A stretch of 64,000 nucleotides of DNA from Sepiola atlantica (GCA_963556195.1 OY744525.1:44706648-44770647), one strand, 5' to 3'. Positions 42,780 to 54,790 are shown, numbered from the stretch's first letter. The notes: generated by a model from the sequence alone, not told the origin. Translations and numbers: made by a program.

Positions 42780-43010
42780 TTTTATATTTTTTCAAAGCTT
42801 AATTTTATTACCTGCAGTAATGTAATTGCGGTAATGGTCCTCTGAGGAGAAGATTTTCTTTGAAAACTCATGAGTTAAGGACGCAGTATCACTCCTTGTT
42901 TTTTAACTTTAATAAAATCTGATTAATTTCTCATTTTATTATGTCATTCAATTAATATTATTGCTCTATACACTATATTGAGCTTTGTTTTTATCCTGAT
43001 AGTCTACTGG
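42780..43010 (+). mobile_element. Ribozyme-bearing dispersed repeat, copy 2
   Basis: Plus-strand orientation of the family at 2130-2410. It contains GCGGTAATGGTCC, the hammerhead at 42837-42882, TTTAATAAAATCTGATTAAT and GCTCTATACACTATATTGAG. The helix III of the ribozyme is intact here. Confidence 0.65.
42837..42882 (+). ncRNA. Hammerhead ribozyme motif J
   Basis: Helix I GUCCU/AGGAC, 5 bp. Core CUGAGGA. Helix II GAAGA-UUU-UCUUU, closed by a G-U pair. GAAA. Helix III ACUCAUGAGU, self-complementary with A15.2-U16.2 paired. Then UA, giving a UUA triplet, which satisfies NUH. All core positions are present. Confidence 0.75.
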
Positions 43011-43042
43011 TTAAAGATATTTATATCTTTAAAGTATTATCT

Positions 43043-43046
<4 letters not shown>

Positions 43047-43126
<80 letters not shown>
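43047..43126. repeat. (CT)n(AT)n compound microsatellite
   Basis: About 13 CT units run into about 26 AT units. The same compound is at 55211-55293. Confidence 0.95.
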
Positions 43127-43127
<1 letters not shown>

Positions 43128-43130
<3 letters not shown>

Positions 43131-43507
43131 AGTAAGAAACTAAAAGTAAAACTTTTAGTAGAAAGAACCTATAGTGAAATGGTAAAAGCTCAATATACGA
43201 GATAGAGCAATTATAAAGTTAAATGGACAAAGAGTGATAAACATGCACGAATGTCCAAATTTATTTCAAACTTCAAATGTTCAAAGCAAGGTATATTCTG
43301 TAATAAAATTATGTTTATTGTTCTTTCCTTAAGCCAAGGCTTTTCAAAGATCGAGATCTTATCATCAGAGGAATTATACAGATAGATAAGTTGGCAATAG
43401 AAAAGCCAAAGTTCAACATTTGAAAAAATATTTAGAAAAAGATGGGTGAGAAAAAAAAGTTCGAGTAAAAAGATAGTTTGAAATAAATTTGGACATTCGT
43501 GCATTTA

Positions 43508-43520
<13 letters not shown>
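43128..43520 (-). mobile_element. Small element with inverted ends and an internal hammerhead
   Basis: The outer pieces TATAAAGTTAAATG and TGCACGAATGTCCAAATTTA then TTTCAAAC (43212-43268) are inverted at 43472-43515. The left arm has an extra 20 bp. The inside holds the hammerhead at 43325-43373 and no ORF. The block 43136-43205 is shared with 4828-4905. (AT)n tracts abut both sides. Confidence 0.7.
43325..43373 (-). ncRNA. Hammerhead ribozyme motif H
   Basis: Minus strand: helix I UUCCU/AGGAA, 5 bp. Core CUGAUGA. Helix II AAGAU-CUCG-AUCUU inside a U/U pair. GAAA. Helix III AGCC-UU-GGCU, 4 bp. Then UA, giving a UUA triplet. This is the one copy whose helix III can close as a normal small hairpin. 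Confidence 0.8.

Positions 43521-43576
<56 letters not shown>
43514..43576. repeat. (AT)n microsatellite
   Basis: About 31 AT units at the right edge of the preceding element. Confidence 0.95.
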
Positions 43577-43581
<5 letters not shown>

Positions 43582-43672
43582 GAATACCGATCCCAGGATG
43601 GCTAAAATTAATTCCTGGAACAGAATAGTTTTACACCACCTTTATGTCCCCTTATGAAGATAAAAATCAATA

Positions 43673-43760
43673 TACAGGGTGTTTCAAAAGTCTTGGGAAC
43701 ATTACAAATGCGTATATCTCATGAACTAGTGTGTGTATGTATGTGTATTTATATATATGT

Positions 43761-43791
<31 letters not shown>

Positions 43792-43839
43792 CAATGTTTA
43801 GAATACATATATATATGTATATATATATGTGTATGCATG

Positions 43840-43874
<35 letters not shown>

Positions 43875-43990
43875 GTATATGTATGTGTATATATATATGT
43901 ATATATATATGTATATATATACATATGTGTATGTATGTGTATATATGTATATATATATATGTATATATATATACAGGGTGATTCATTTGT
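43673..43990. repeat. AT/GT-rich compound microsatellite bounded by two CAGGGTG words
   Basis: TACAGGGTGTTTCAAAAGTC at 43674 and TACAGGGTGATTCATTTGTT at 43972 are in the same orientation and resemble ends of mariner-like elements. Between them lies ATGT/ATAT repeat sequence, and the frames across it are artefacts. Two element ends trapped around a microsatellite is possible. Confidence 0.5.
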
Positions 43991-45600
43991 TACTTCACTT
44001 AGCTATTTAAAATGATTACCATATGAAGCACAAACATACTATGAACTTTTGATGATCGTTATCTTACTCTCTAATTACTGCTATTTGTTATTTTAAATTT
44101 GTTCGTTTATATATTTGTTTTTATATACATATAATGATACTAAACATTATGTCTTATTCCAATTTTGATCAAAATCCATTATATGATTTTAATTCTACGA
44201 AACGTCTAAAATTTAAGGCTTAAGCTTAAGGGGTCTTAGTAAGAAATGTAAACTCATGGAATCTTGCTTAGTTCGTGTTTTATGAACATGCACCAAATTC
44301 AATGCAAATCTTAAGAAATTGAATTTTGAGTCTTGTCTTTGTTTCTACAATCATAATTAAATTGTGTTGTACCATTATTATATTTATTCTAATCATGCCT
44401 GCTTGTTCAGCATTAACAACTGAAGCCATGCAAAATATTGTCAGCACAAATATAATAAACTTCACTTTATGACAGCATGCGCTTTAATTTGATAGTTTTA
44501 ATCCTGTGGACAAGTAGATGTGATTCAACGCTATAAAGTATAAATATGAAGAAGTGACATCATGCCGCCATGCAATTTCATTCTTATTAGCCGTGGGAAA
44601 AAAGCCATCAATTGGGTCTCTTTTATGTCAACTTGGTGAATAGGCACAGCTTGAACCAATGGTTGAAGAAGATTCAGTCAGTACGTCACATGCTGCCATT
44701 TTCTGGCTTCTTCTCTGCTTGCTTATATTTCTCTTTGTTTTCCGCTTGCGGTGTTGCCAACTTCTGGCTTTGTTTAGTGAAAACCATCCTGTTTTCTTGG
44801 AATATTCCATTAGTCAAGTTGTCTTGCATCCTCTATCTTCTTTTCTATTTCTGCTGTCGGAATTCTGAATGCCAATGACTGGTTTATAGAAGCTCCACTC
44901 TGGAAACAGAGAATGGAAATAATGATAAATTCTTTAAGCAGAACTCACAGAACCTGAATACTCTCAGACATTACCAAGGTTTATAAAGCATATTTTTTTC
45001 CCAAACAGCGTCCGACGTATGATTAAAACTGGCATTAGCAATGTCAGAACGCCTAATGAGGAAAAAGAGACAAGGAGTGTGATGGTTTCTGCAGCAACTT
45101 AGAGGCCTACTTAGTTTTATCACGTGTCCATTTAAAAATGATATAAAGTCGATTTTAACAGAGACAACATGTAAAAAAAAAGTTACTGCACATGTGCATT
45201 AATCTGGTCAGAACTTGAATTTCATTAAAATGACACTTTTTAAAAAAATTGCTGTTGTTAAATTTGAACATTGTATCTCTCTTTATATTAGGGGTGGGAC
45301 GTAATGGGTGAAAATTTCAGATTCATGCGAGTAGTATTTTTTTGTGTTCATCTATACATAAATAACACTAAACATCTAGGTTCTTGATAAGTTTGACAAC
45401 ATCCCGGACAGATATACATCCTAGGGGGAAATTCAAACCGTAGGTGGCCCTAATTGCAAAAGCTGGAATTTGATGCAAAGTTTTTTGCAAAATATTTGTC
45501 TTTGCCAGATGTTAAGGAAATCACCTCTTGTTCATTGATGATAGTCGGAATAGAGGTAATACATCTGTTCAGGACCCCATTTGTTATTCGCGGGACCCTA
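43991..45600. other. No gene recognised
   Basis: Several frames of 60-90 codons overlap on both strands near 44600-44880 without domains. No repeat match was found apart from the block after 45600. Confidence 0.5.
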
Positions 45601-45730
45601 TTTGTTATTTGTCAGCTTAAATGCTACTTAGATCCAACTTTTAAAATCCGGCTCACATAATTTTATATATTTGATTAGAAGCTATATGGAACCCTGTATA
45701 CACAGATTTTTGAATTTTAGGTATCAAACA
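45600..45730 (+). repeat. Repeat shared with 17883-17975
   Basis: GTCAGCTTAAATGCTACTTA then AATCCGGCTCACATAATTTT corresponds to TCAGCTTAAATCCTATTTGG then AATCCGACAAGATAACTTTA. A diverged pair of the family that has the GCCGGCGTTGCC-type terminus elsewhere. Confidence 0.45.
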
Positions 45731-45999
45731 ACCATCAATCAAAACAAATTGAAAATAAATTGTTGCTGCATAATGATATATGAAATGAAAAAAAAAGCAC
45801 ACAGACAGATTTGAATTTTAAAATTATGTGTAGTTTCGTATTAGTGAGTGCATCTATAGTGTAAGAAAATGATCAAAATCAAATTGAACTGAACCCTTTT
45901 ACTACCATTGGGACAATATGCTCAAGAAGAAATTTAAAACAATCCATTGGACTTAATTTTGTTTCAAATTCAACTTTAACAACAAGATCAAAGTGTAGT

Positions 46000-46190
46000 A
46001 TCGGTTGTGATACTACACTTCATCTTTTCTGTCCTCAGTCAGTGAACAAGAAATCCTCCTAGACTGAGGCAATTTAAATTTTTGTCGCAATCCATGCTAC
46101 TCCTATCTTGGGGAGCTGAATTTTCCCCACATTAAAAACCGACCATGTATATAGCTCTGCCCTCGTAGGCAGGCGAGTAAATAGGGACAA
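46000..46190 (-). repeat. GTGGGGAAAATCC repeat family, copy 3
   Basis: Minus orientation: TTAATGTGGGGAAAATTCAG, GATTGCGACAAAAATTTAAA, TGACTGAGGACAGAAAAGAT and the inverted GTGTAGTATC pair at 45993-46018. The far end carries CTTGCCTGCCTACGAGGGCA-like sequence also present in copies 2 and 4. Confidence 0.7.
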
Positions 46191-47215
46191 TCGTTGGTGT
46201 TTTTCAAACAATTTGAATGAAAGAAAATGACTCAAATTAAATATCGTTTTCTCCTGAATACAATATTTTAATTGGTTCAAAATTATAAATGATACATTTT
46301 AATCATAACTAAAGTGTTTTGATGGTTTTGAAATTCAAGCAGATCTGCTTAGTTCTGCTGGCATAAGGAGTTCAAAATGAAAAGGTTGTTTCTCGGGTTC
46401 AACTGTCTGGTGATTCATAATGTAAGTTGTCAGATTTATTACTGAGGTCTGACAACTTTATGTTAAACTCATTATCTTTTGAAGACACGGTTATGGATGC
46501 ATTAAAGTCTGCTATATCACAATTTAAAGGGCATGAGGCTATATCATATATACCGGCGTTTCTAAACTTTTTTTTTACCCTTACATAACCCTTCACATAG
46601 ATTACATGTCTCAAAGAACCCCTATGCAAAAACAATGTTTACATGAACGCTTAGCATAACATATGCAGATTGTTGAACATATCCCATTAACAAAATTATT
46701 ACATATTTACGAAAATAGATAAATCTTACTTAATTTAGATTGTAATTTTGTTTTGGGAGACATAAAGTAATCATCAGCATTTTCAGAATGTTTCCTCCTC
46801 AAAAAACAGACTGGTGCTACCAGATCAGGCTGTCTGAAAATATTGGCTTCCTGACCCAAAATGCACCAAACATTGATGTTATTGTTTTTTTTTCCTTTCC
46901 CTTTGCAAAACTCAATCATGTTTTCCTCTACAAAACAACGAAACCAAACACCATGAATAAATATTTGAAGATATAAAGAACTTGAAGCATAAACACTTTT
47001 ACCAAAATGACCGGATTCGGCATTAAATAACTCGAAAAGGGTTGATATGCTGTAAAACCAAACAACCAAACTCTTCAAAAATCAATCACATACAGGTCTC
47101 ATCTGTTGAATGAAGACACTTTCACACTGATGTTGTTCAGACATCACTAAAAATATTTCCAATTCTTATATTTTTTACTAACATATTAGATTAAATATGA
47201 TGATGATGTTATATT
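46191..47215. other. No gene recognised
   Basis: The minus frame 46707-47078 (123 codons) has no recognised domain. Nothing around it supports a gene. Confidence 0.45.
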
Positions 47216-47300
47216 ACACTGAACTTAAGTGACATTGAGCCTGGTCAGTACCAAATGGGTGAACATTTGGGAATACCAGGTGTTGTATGTGCTCTCCGCT
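47216..47300 (+). mobile_element. 5S-derived SINE, internal fragment
   Basis: CACTGAACTTAAGTGACATT, GAGCCTGGTCAGTACCAAAT, GGGTGAACATTTGGGAATAC and CAGGTGTTGTATG match the middle of the 5S-derived head. Both ends are missing. Confidence 0.7.
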
Positions 47301-47934
47301 TATCTCACCATTGTTTCCAGTCGTCCTGGACTTCTTGTCACTGGAATGAAGCAGTGCCAATTCAGGAGAGGTGTGATTGGAGATTGTGCAACCCTTGTTT
47401 CACCCGTAGAGAGGGTATCCATTGTCTTTCAAGACTGAACGGAGGCCATAAGTGAGATATTACATATTACAATAACCAAGAATATATTGTGTGTATTTAG
47501 TGATATTACGTATATGGAATTAAATAACAAATAAAAAGTGAATTAGCTTATCTCACTTGTTCTTGTGGAATACTTAGGGACCTTTTGCGGAATCTTAGGA
47601 TATCGGAGAAATCCGGTTGGGAAATGCTGCTATAGACTGGCGACCATTAGGATATCTAACATGCATCGGAATGGCTTCAATAAGATTGCTCATTCATAAG
47701 TTGAGTGTCTTGTAAACCCAAAGAATTTTTCATGAAGAGTAGCATGAGTAGCTGTTGATAATAGGGTCCTGCATCTATAATGGTACTACAACAACCAAGA
47801 TGAGGATACCAGACTGACTGTTAACAATGTAAATGCATAGGGATCATTTATTTTTAAACCGTAAACAAATTGTTTTTTTTTTCATTTTTATTCACCCAAA
47901 ACAAGGCATATTGCCACCGAGACGTATAGGGGCT
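47301..47934. other. No gene recognised
   Basis: Two overlapping plus frames (47229-47455) begin in the SINE fragment and carry no domain. Confidence 0.45.
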
Positions 47935-48260
47935 ACTGTGAATTAGGCGCCAGATTTATAGGGAGCATCCTCAGTGAGGGAGTTGTGCAGCAAGATGTTT
48001 GTTTACATTACATTTAAATTTCTGCATGTTGGTACAGTCGGGGAAACGGAGAGCAGGGAGGGTTTTCCAAAAGTAAGCAGTCTGCCGAAAGAAGCTATTA
48101 GAGTAGAAAGTTTTCCGGCATCTGGGGACCTCTACAGTGAAGAGGTGGGATTTTGCTGCTAGTCAGGTTTGTCAGGGATATTTACGTTGAGGGGTTACAA
48201 GTGCAGTAAGTTCATTGGAGCACGTTCCGTGGAAGTACTTGTAAAATAACCATAGGGATG
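47935..48260 (-). pseudogene. LINE 3' end, second Jockey/CR1-like family
   Basis: Minus-strand translation gives SFFRQTAYFWKTLPALRFPD then CTNMQKFKCNVNKHLAAQLP and a stop near 47970. The pattern SF..RTA..WN.LP...FP followed by FK.NVN..L is the usual C-terminus of these LINEs. It is distinct from the FPT.Y.MVVFK family. The upstream part is frame-broken. Confidence 0.7.
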
Positions 48261-49724
48261 CAATATGACATGATATTTTTTTATCCAAACAGGCTTTGAT
48301 TGATACCAGGCAAGATGGTATTAAAATGAAGTATTGAAAGCCCTCTTTATTCCACGGTTCTTTGCATTTGAGCTTCCAACCGATTATTGAAGATTGAAAA
48401 AAGAATCCTCAAAGAATTCCAACGTAGTTCCAGAAAGCAGAATTTTAATTTGTCACATGCTGAGAATTATAGTGAGACCCTGTAAATGAAGTGATGTATA
48501 GGCATGCCTTTTTCTAATCTCATGCTGTTTCACAGATATTCAGTTGCTCTCTAACGATTGCTATTACAACATTTTTTATATCTGTCATCTTATTCATTTG
48601 CTATATTTATTTTATATACGCTTTGTCTTGTTTTTGACTGAAATAAAAAAAAGCGTAAATAGTTTCAAAAAATGTTCATCCTTCATTAAAGGCATCTACA
48701 AGAGGTGCCAAAAAATAAAACTCAAGAATTTTTTTGATCTTAATCTTTGAAAAAAACACAATTACGTAATTTACTAGGATGAACATAAAAAATATTTCCA
48801 AAGTGCTTGACTAAAAAGAAGCAACTTTGTCCCCGAAATTATACTTGATTAATGAATAAGAGTTGAACATTTTATTAAGATCAGACTAAAAGATGATTTT
48901 TTTGTATATTTAAAAAAGTAAATCAGTGTGAACTTTTCCAATTATTTTAATTTTATTCTGAAAAACGTCCAACTCGTGACATCTGCAAAAATCGTTGACT
49001 TTCAACTCCCAATCTCAGCTCAACTGAAGAAAAATCTTATTCATGACTTCAGTGTCGGTTCAAAAACTTGACTCAGATTTTTGTCTCTTGTAAAAATTGC
49101 GAGCTCAGCTTTTAAATGAATGTTTGAATTGATGACTTTTTGATACTCTAATTTCCAGAAGATGCTAATATTCCACTGTAGAGCACTCTTCTATACCTGT
49201 AAATCAGACGACGGAGAAAAATAGACGGCTCTGAACTTGATTTTTTAATATTTTATTTAAAAAAAAATTTATACGTTGTTCTTGTCAAGAAAATCTTCTG
49301 CAAATTATTCGAATAATAACTTTGCCACTGTCACTTTTCTCAAATTAATGGTGAATATAGAAATAAGTTTTGAATCAGAATTTTCTCTGATCTTTTTGGC
49401 ACGATGATTTTTGGTTCTGGATATATACATATTTATGAGAAATACCATGTATAGTATGTAATTTTATATTGGCGATTTGAACAGCGGCTGAATTTAGTAT
49501 TCACAAAGGAAACGTTGATAGATAACTATTATTAGAATCAAGCCAGAAAATACTGAGCCAGTTTATATAGGCCTAAGAATTTGAAAGGTTTCGCATTCTT
49601 TGGGAAGAAGATTCTTAGTATGTAAAAGACAATTAAGCACCAAATAATTATAAAGAAGCTGAGTAGAATACCCGCCTTCGTACAAGTTAAGGCTACGTTA
49701 ATATCAATGTTTATTTTATCAGAT
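48261..49724. other. No gene recognised
   Basis: AT-rich with GACTC-type words near 48970-49110 similar in style to 18100-18660. No domain-bearing frames. Confidence 0.5.
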
Positions 49725-50170
49725 TCAGTTTAACGTCTGTTTTATATGCTGGAACGTGTTGGGCAGCTCTTAGAAATTGACTTCCAAACTAATCTATCTT
49801 TGGCAAGTTCTTTATTTATTCCTCTTTCTCTTAAATCTATCCTTATCTTTTCCTCCCACGTTTTCTTGGGATTCCCCTGCTTACTGACCCCTTGTTACTT
49901 CAAATGGTCTACATCTACTAACCCAAGAACTCTCATCCATTCTTTCAATGTGACCATACTAACGGAGTCTTCTGTTCTGAACACATTGCCCTATACTATC
50001 CAGATTTAATCTTCCTCTGAGGTCATCAGATCTAAGTCTGTCTTTACACATTACACATCCATCATAGTATTCTCATATCATTTTTATTCATTCAACACCT
50101 ATCCTCAATCCTCACTGTCAGTTTTCACTTCCATACGTCATCACACTACATCCACATACCTGATAGACTC
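49725..50170 (-). pseudogene. LINE 3' end, same family as 34440-34910, copy 2
   Basis: Minus-strand pieces WEEKIRIDLRERGINKELAK, DRLVWKSISKS, then upstream RLNLDS-like and the RVEDRC..NEND.R-like region, all aligning with copy 1. The tail region TTTTATCAGATTCAG replaces a clean GAT tract. Several frameshifts. Confidence 0.75.
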
Positions 50171-50307
50171 TTCCCTTGATTGACAGTGGTAACGCTCTGC
50201 TGATTAGTAATGGCAGAATTTCCCTGAACTTACTCTAACCATTCCTAACTTGTAATCACACTAGCACCTGTACCTCCCTGTGTTCCAATGATATCACCAA
50301 GATAAGA

Positions 50308-50543
50308 AGAAAGTGGACCTTGGGTTTACTTTTGGCAACCTCATAACTCTCACTTCTCTTATTTAGTCCTTTAGTCCTCACATTCCATGAGCGATGTTTT
50401 TGACAAAGGGGGAAAGAATTGCTGTTTTCTGGGTCAGAATCTATCCATATAATACTTATTATTAGCTTGTTTTTGACCTTGAAGTAGTATATATATTTTT
50501 TAGCTCCTTACATCAAATGGCTTCATGACTTGTCTGGAGCGAT
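50308..50543 (+). repeat. AGTGGACCTTGGG repeat block, copy 3
   Basis: GAAAGTGGACCTTGGGTTTA through AGCGATTTACATTTTAAAAA matches 21069-21312 and 22569-22812 along its length. Only this block is present here, not the second block or the termini. Confidence 0.75.
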
Positions 50544-51109
50544 TTACATTTTAAAAAATCCAAATATACTTTCTACATATCTAAGTAATCATCCGTCTCC
50601 ATTGTTTTAAAACTAATTTTCATCTCTCAATGTACCTGTAATTCCACTGCACTTTTTGTGTACCCAATGCTTACATGCATAACAAAATTGAATTGCTGCA
50701 TTTAGTTAAATTTTGTCAAACGAACAACCGAATAATTTTGTTACTAATAAATGGTTGGAATTCAAAAGTTTAAAACATTGTCAATATAAATTGCACTATA
50801 CACTAGTTCTGTGGGGTGTTTTTCTACGTTAAAAAAGACAGGAAACACTTTGACATTAAAAAAAAAACATAGAACATCAAAAATTTCAAAAGAAAAAAGA
50901 ACTTTGTTGCTTTGTTTTACAGCATATCAACCCTTTTTGGGTCATTTAGTTCTGAATTAAGTCATTTTGATAAAAGTGCAATGTTTCTTAACATCTAAGA
51001 TATTTATAGATTAATTTATTCCATAGGCATATATTTTGTAAATAAATAGTCTACTAACGATAGATTTATTTTAGCAATAGAGTGGACCTGAAAGTAATGG
51101 CAACTAAGG
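50544..51109. other. No gene recognised
   Basis: AT-rich sequence with no supported frames. Confidence 0.5.
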
Positions 51110-51215
51110 AGTTTCTATTTACTTGCCTTTCCACAAGGACAAAGTTAGACACAAGGTCGGTTTTTAATGTGGGGAAAATCCAGCTCCCCCAAAAAGAAGC
51201 ACTCTAATGGCAACT
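51110..51215 (+). repeat. GTGGGGAAAATCC repeat family, copy 4 (5' part)
   Basis: ACTTGCCTTTCCACAAGGAC then TTAGACACAAGGTCGGTTTT and TAATGTGGGGAAAATCCAGC match the start of copy 2. It stops after AGCACTCTAATGGCAACTAA, which also occurs at 51099-51110. This short direct repeat around the fragment may be a target-site duplication. Confidence 0.6.
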
Positions 51216-51624
51216 AAGGAGTTACTCCACACTCTCCAAAGCTCTCACATTGGGACTTCACCATCCGGTCTTGTTTAAGTTCATACTAAGGAGTTGACAT
51301 AATTTTTTGTAGGGTAGGGGAAGCAAAAAAATAAAAATAGGCTGGGAAAGATGGATTTAAAGGTTATGGGTGTTAGATGAACTCTTAGTTTAAGGGAGTC
51401 TGAGGCAGATTTGTGTCATGTCTGGGACTCAAAAAGAAATAGATTGCAAATATTAATAAAAAGATTTTTTATTTGTAAAGAAAATCTCTGAAAATGTTGT
51501 AATTTAAAACAACTGATTTCGTTTTTCCATCATTGATTTCAATGAATTTAATTCAAATTTTAATATTGAATTCATTAATGTTATTTATTAAAAAAAAATT
51601 AGAGCAACTTCCAACTTTTGGTTT
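51216..51624. other. No gene recognised
   Basis: Nothing supported beyond AT-rich sequence. Confidence 0.45.
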
Positions 51625-51800
51625 GATGGTTACCATGATGGTTAGAGTGTTTGGTAGTAGGCCGGCCAACCAGGGTTCGATTCTCAGCATTATAAAGACA
51701 GGATCAAAGTGGAACAATCATGGGGAAAGAGTGTCGCCCTCCCCTACATCTCGGTATAGTTGTCAATGAAACATGAGCCTTCGGGTTGCTCTCGACTACA
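51625..51800 (+). mobile_element. tRNA-derived SINE, second family, copy 1
   Basis: GATGGTTAGAGTGTTTGGTA gives an A-box-like site and CAGGGTTCGATTCTCAGC a B box. The body AGAGTGTCGCCCTCCCCTAC then ATCTCGGTATAGTTGTC is shared with 61421-61665 (AGAGTTGTACCTTCCCCTAT, ATCTCGGTGTAGTAG). No hammerhead is visible in this family. Confidence 0.75.
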
Positions 51801-52396
51801 GTCGGTCCATATATTATAACATAATTTTATAATTTGAAAATATTTTACATTTTTGAAAGATTCTTAATTTTAAAATACAAAAACGTATCATAAATGTTTA
51901 TATTTCTCGCTGTTATGCATAGAGTGTTTTTCCAAATTTAAGAAGAATTAGTGCCATGTTCTTGGAGTTCACTTCCAATATTCTTCTCTATATAAATATA
52001 AACTGTACTTTACTTTATATATATAGATGAAATAATCGTAACATCCAATATACATAGTTTATATTAACCACTATTATGCATAGAATTTCTTTTCCAAATT
52101 TCAGAAAAATTAGCACAGTGGTTTGGGAGAAAAGGTGAAAAAGATTAAATACATAGAAATAGGATAAATAAATGGAGAAGCGGAAATCGATTTTGTTATA
52201 CTATTATTTATTTCTCTCTTATATTCTTTGCAATAATTTGTAAATATAACATTTTTTAGTTGTTTTGTTTCATTCAAGTAAGTGAATTTACATCCCTTAC
52301 CAAACTTGGTGGAATTTTTTTTCTCACAGATTTTCCTTTTCTGTAGTTTTATTTTGAGGTTTGAGGATAATTAAAATACATAAATCGATAGAAGAA
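51801..52396. other. No gene recognised
   Basis: AT-rich. TTTTCCAAATTT and AGAATTAG/AAAATTAGC words recur twice (51931 and 52092), hinting at an old short duplication. Confidence 0.45.
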
Positions 52397-53052
52397 TTTT
52401 AGTTGAGTTCAAATTCAAAGAAACTTTTGCCATGCAATGAATATATATATGAAAGTAATTGGACAAAAGTGAGTACAAAATAGCACTTTTTTAAACATTG
52501 GATGTTCAAGTAGATAAAGTTAAATCCCTTGAATATTGATTTCTTAGTGCAGATTTCATTGAAATCAATATATTTCACCTGTACCTACCTGTACCTGGTG
52601 TGGCATTCACCCTGGGCGGGTTTAACCAGCTTACTCCAAAGGAGGAAATTCATGGGAGTATCAAATTCACAAGTAGTCCCCAGTCACATGTATATCCCGG
52701 CTAAGAGAAATGACGACGTTAGGTTTTTGCAGTTCTTGCAGGGAGTTGTCAATGTCCTCCTACATACAGCACCTGGTATTGCTAAATGGTCACCCATTTG
52801 GTACTGATCAGGCTCAACGTTGCTTAACTTTGATCATCTAACAGGAACCGGTGTATCAACGTGATTATGCCATACATAATAATTTTAATTGAGTTCAAAT
52901 TCAAAGAAACTTTTGCCATGCAATGAATATATATATGAATGTAATTGGACAAAAGTGATTACAAAATAGCATTTTTTTGGATGTTCAGGTAGATAAAGTA
53001 AAATCCTGTGAACATTGAGTGCCTAGAGCAGATTTCATTGAAATCAATATAT
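52397..53052 (+). repeat. Direct repeat of about 175 bp flanking a SINE
   Basis: TTTTAGTTGAGTTCAAATTC through GATTTCATTGAAATCAATAT occurs at 52397-52575 and again at 52883-53052 with few changes. The 5S SINE sits between them, directly after the first copy. Confidence 0.8.
52575..52872 (-). mobile_element. 5S-rRNA-derived SINE, near full length
   Basis: Minus strand: GGCATAATCACGTTGATACA, CCGGTTCCTGTTAGATGATC, TTAAGCAACGTTGAGCCTGA, CAGTACCAAATGGGTGACCA, AGCAATACCAGGTGCTGTAT, then a body matching 19135-19452 with CTTGTGAATTTGATACTCCC. It is the second near-full copy and keeps the 5S-like internal promoter region. Confidence 0.85.
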
Positions 53053-54237
53053 TTTATTTACCCCCTCTCCAAGAGGTTAGACACATGGTCAGGTGTGGGT
53101 TTTGATAAAAGCGTTTCTGTGGATTCCTCAGTCCGCATTGTGCACCACTTAGCCACCATGCCATCAATATATTTCACCAATGTATGTTCGACTGTAAATA
53201 AAGCACGACAGCCAACACAGAATAGAGAATGGATTTACTCGATTCCCATGTAGTACAAGGCCAAAACTTATGTGCAATCAGCTCTCCTCAGGGGATACTT
53301 TAATCAGGTGCAAGAATAGCTGAGACCGAACCCATCGGCATTGTTCGGTAGGGACAACTTATGCTAATAACCGTCTTCCAAAGTAGGAGGTAATACATGG
53401 GAGGATGCACCTCCTAGGATCGAACCAAACTATATCTCATTCTGACAAAGATGGGTCTGGTGGTTCAAGTGAGTCCCTAGGTTGCCAGAATGATGACAAG
53501 AAGAACCTCGGCTGCTATGAACAACAGTCGAATCAGAGTGCATTACGTATGCATAGCTTTTGTGAACTTGGCCATGGTTTACCCCCTCCTTTTTCACTTT
53601 TCTATAACTCTGGTTGTTCTTTTTGATCATTGGTTGACATAAATTGCGATAAATAGGAGAAATATATCTATTCATATTTGTCAAATGTTTTTCACATGGT
53701 TGTACCATGGGCAATCATCTCACATTTAAGTTTTATAGACTACATGTATATGTACATAGACATATATAAATTATAGTTTTATTTATTAAATTGTTTACTG
53801 AGTAAATCGAAAAGTACCTTATACTTCACATCTATCATAACCATGTTACTAGATTAAAATCTATATAGTAATATGCATGTATTTTGTTGTTTGATTTGAA
53901 TATGTTCATATAATAAGTAATAGTGAAAAAGAGCGTGTTATATCAGTTGAGAGAGGGCATCAATGAGAAAGAAGGATAATTTAAAATATTCGAATGCTTG
54001 AAAAGTGAACTATGTAATGTATTTAACTTTATTTACTGGTTAAATTATATTTCGGTTAACTTTTGTCTTTTCAAAGATCTAATTAAAAGTAATAAAAATA
54101 TATAAGTCGATAAAATGATAAAAGTAAATCCTATTTTGTTTAAATTGGCATAATGTTTAGAATTCTTGCTACCGAGAGAGCTCAATTCTATTTACGAAGA
54201 GCAATGCTTTAAGCTAATAGGCAACCATTAGCTCCTT

Positions 54238-54239
<2 letters not shown>
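53053..54239. other. No gene recognised
   Basis: GTAGGAGGTAATACATGGGA then GGATGCACCTCC at 53383-53412 echoes the 15 kb minisatellite unit. Opposing frames at 53405-53714 have no domain. Confidence 0.45.

Positions 54240-54310
<71 letters not shown>
54240..54310. repeat. (AT)n microsatellite
   Basis: About 35 AT units. Confidence 0.95.
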
Positions 54311-54311
<1 letters not shown>

Positions 54312-54314
<3 letters not shown>

Positions 54315-54790
54315 TAGGATAGTATAAAGATATAAATATTTTATATTAGATCCTATCATGAAAAAGAGATGCTCGATATTGTAGATAGAGCATTATTATG
54401 ATGTTTCATTTCAATTACTCACTTTTCACAGACTTCTGGCTCTGGATTATATTAGATTCAACCATTTCACGATTCCATCTTTTCATTGCACAATACCACA
54501 GTCAAATTGGATTTTCAATATCTACATTGTTACAATAACTTTCTACCAACTTTTGAAACTTTCCTTCAACACTTTCTGCTTTATGCATATAAAAGGATTT
54601 TTTTGTTGCAAATTTTCAATTTAATGCTTACCAATAATTCATAATTCTATTGGGTTTCCTGTCTGCGGAGAAGAGAAATTCTTTGAAAATTCATGGATTA
54701 AAGGTCAGTTTATTATACTCCTAGCTTGAACACTTGATGATTTAATAAATTTGTACATTGTCCAATTTTATTTTTTTCATCATTTCAATA
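54312..54790 (+). mobile_element. Ribozyme-bearing dispersed repeat, decayed copy 3
   Basis: Carries GATGCTCGATATTGTAGATA then GAGCATTATTATGATG, the counterpart of GCTCAATATACTGGATAGAGC at 2195. Later it has GCGGAGAAGAGAAATTCTTT then GAAAATTCATGGATTAAAGG, the counterpart of the hammerhead. Confidence 0.5.
54658..54706 (+). ncRNA. Degenerate hammerhead motif K
   Basis: Core CUGCGGA has lost the A at position 6, helix I is broken, but helix II (GAAGAGAAAUUCUUU), GAAA, an AUUCAUGGAU helix III and UA remain. Probably inactive; listed as a relic of motif I/J. Confidence 0.4.
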
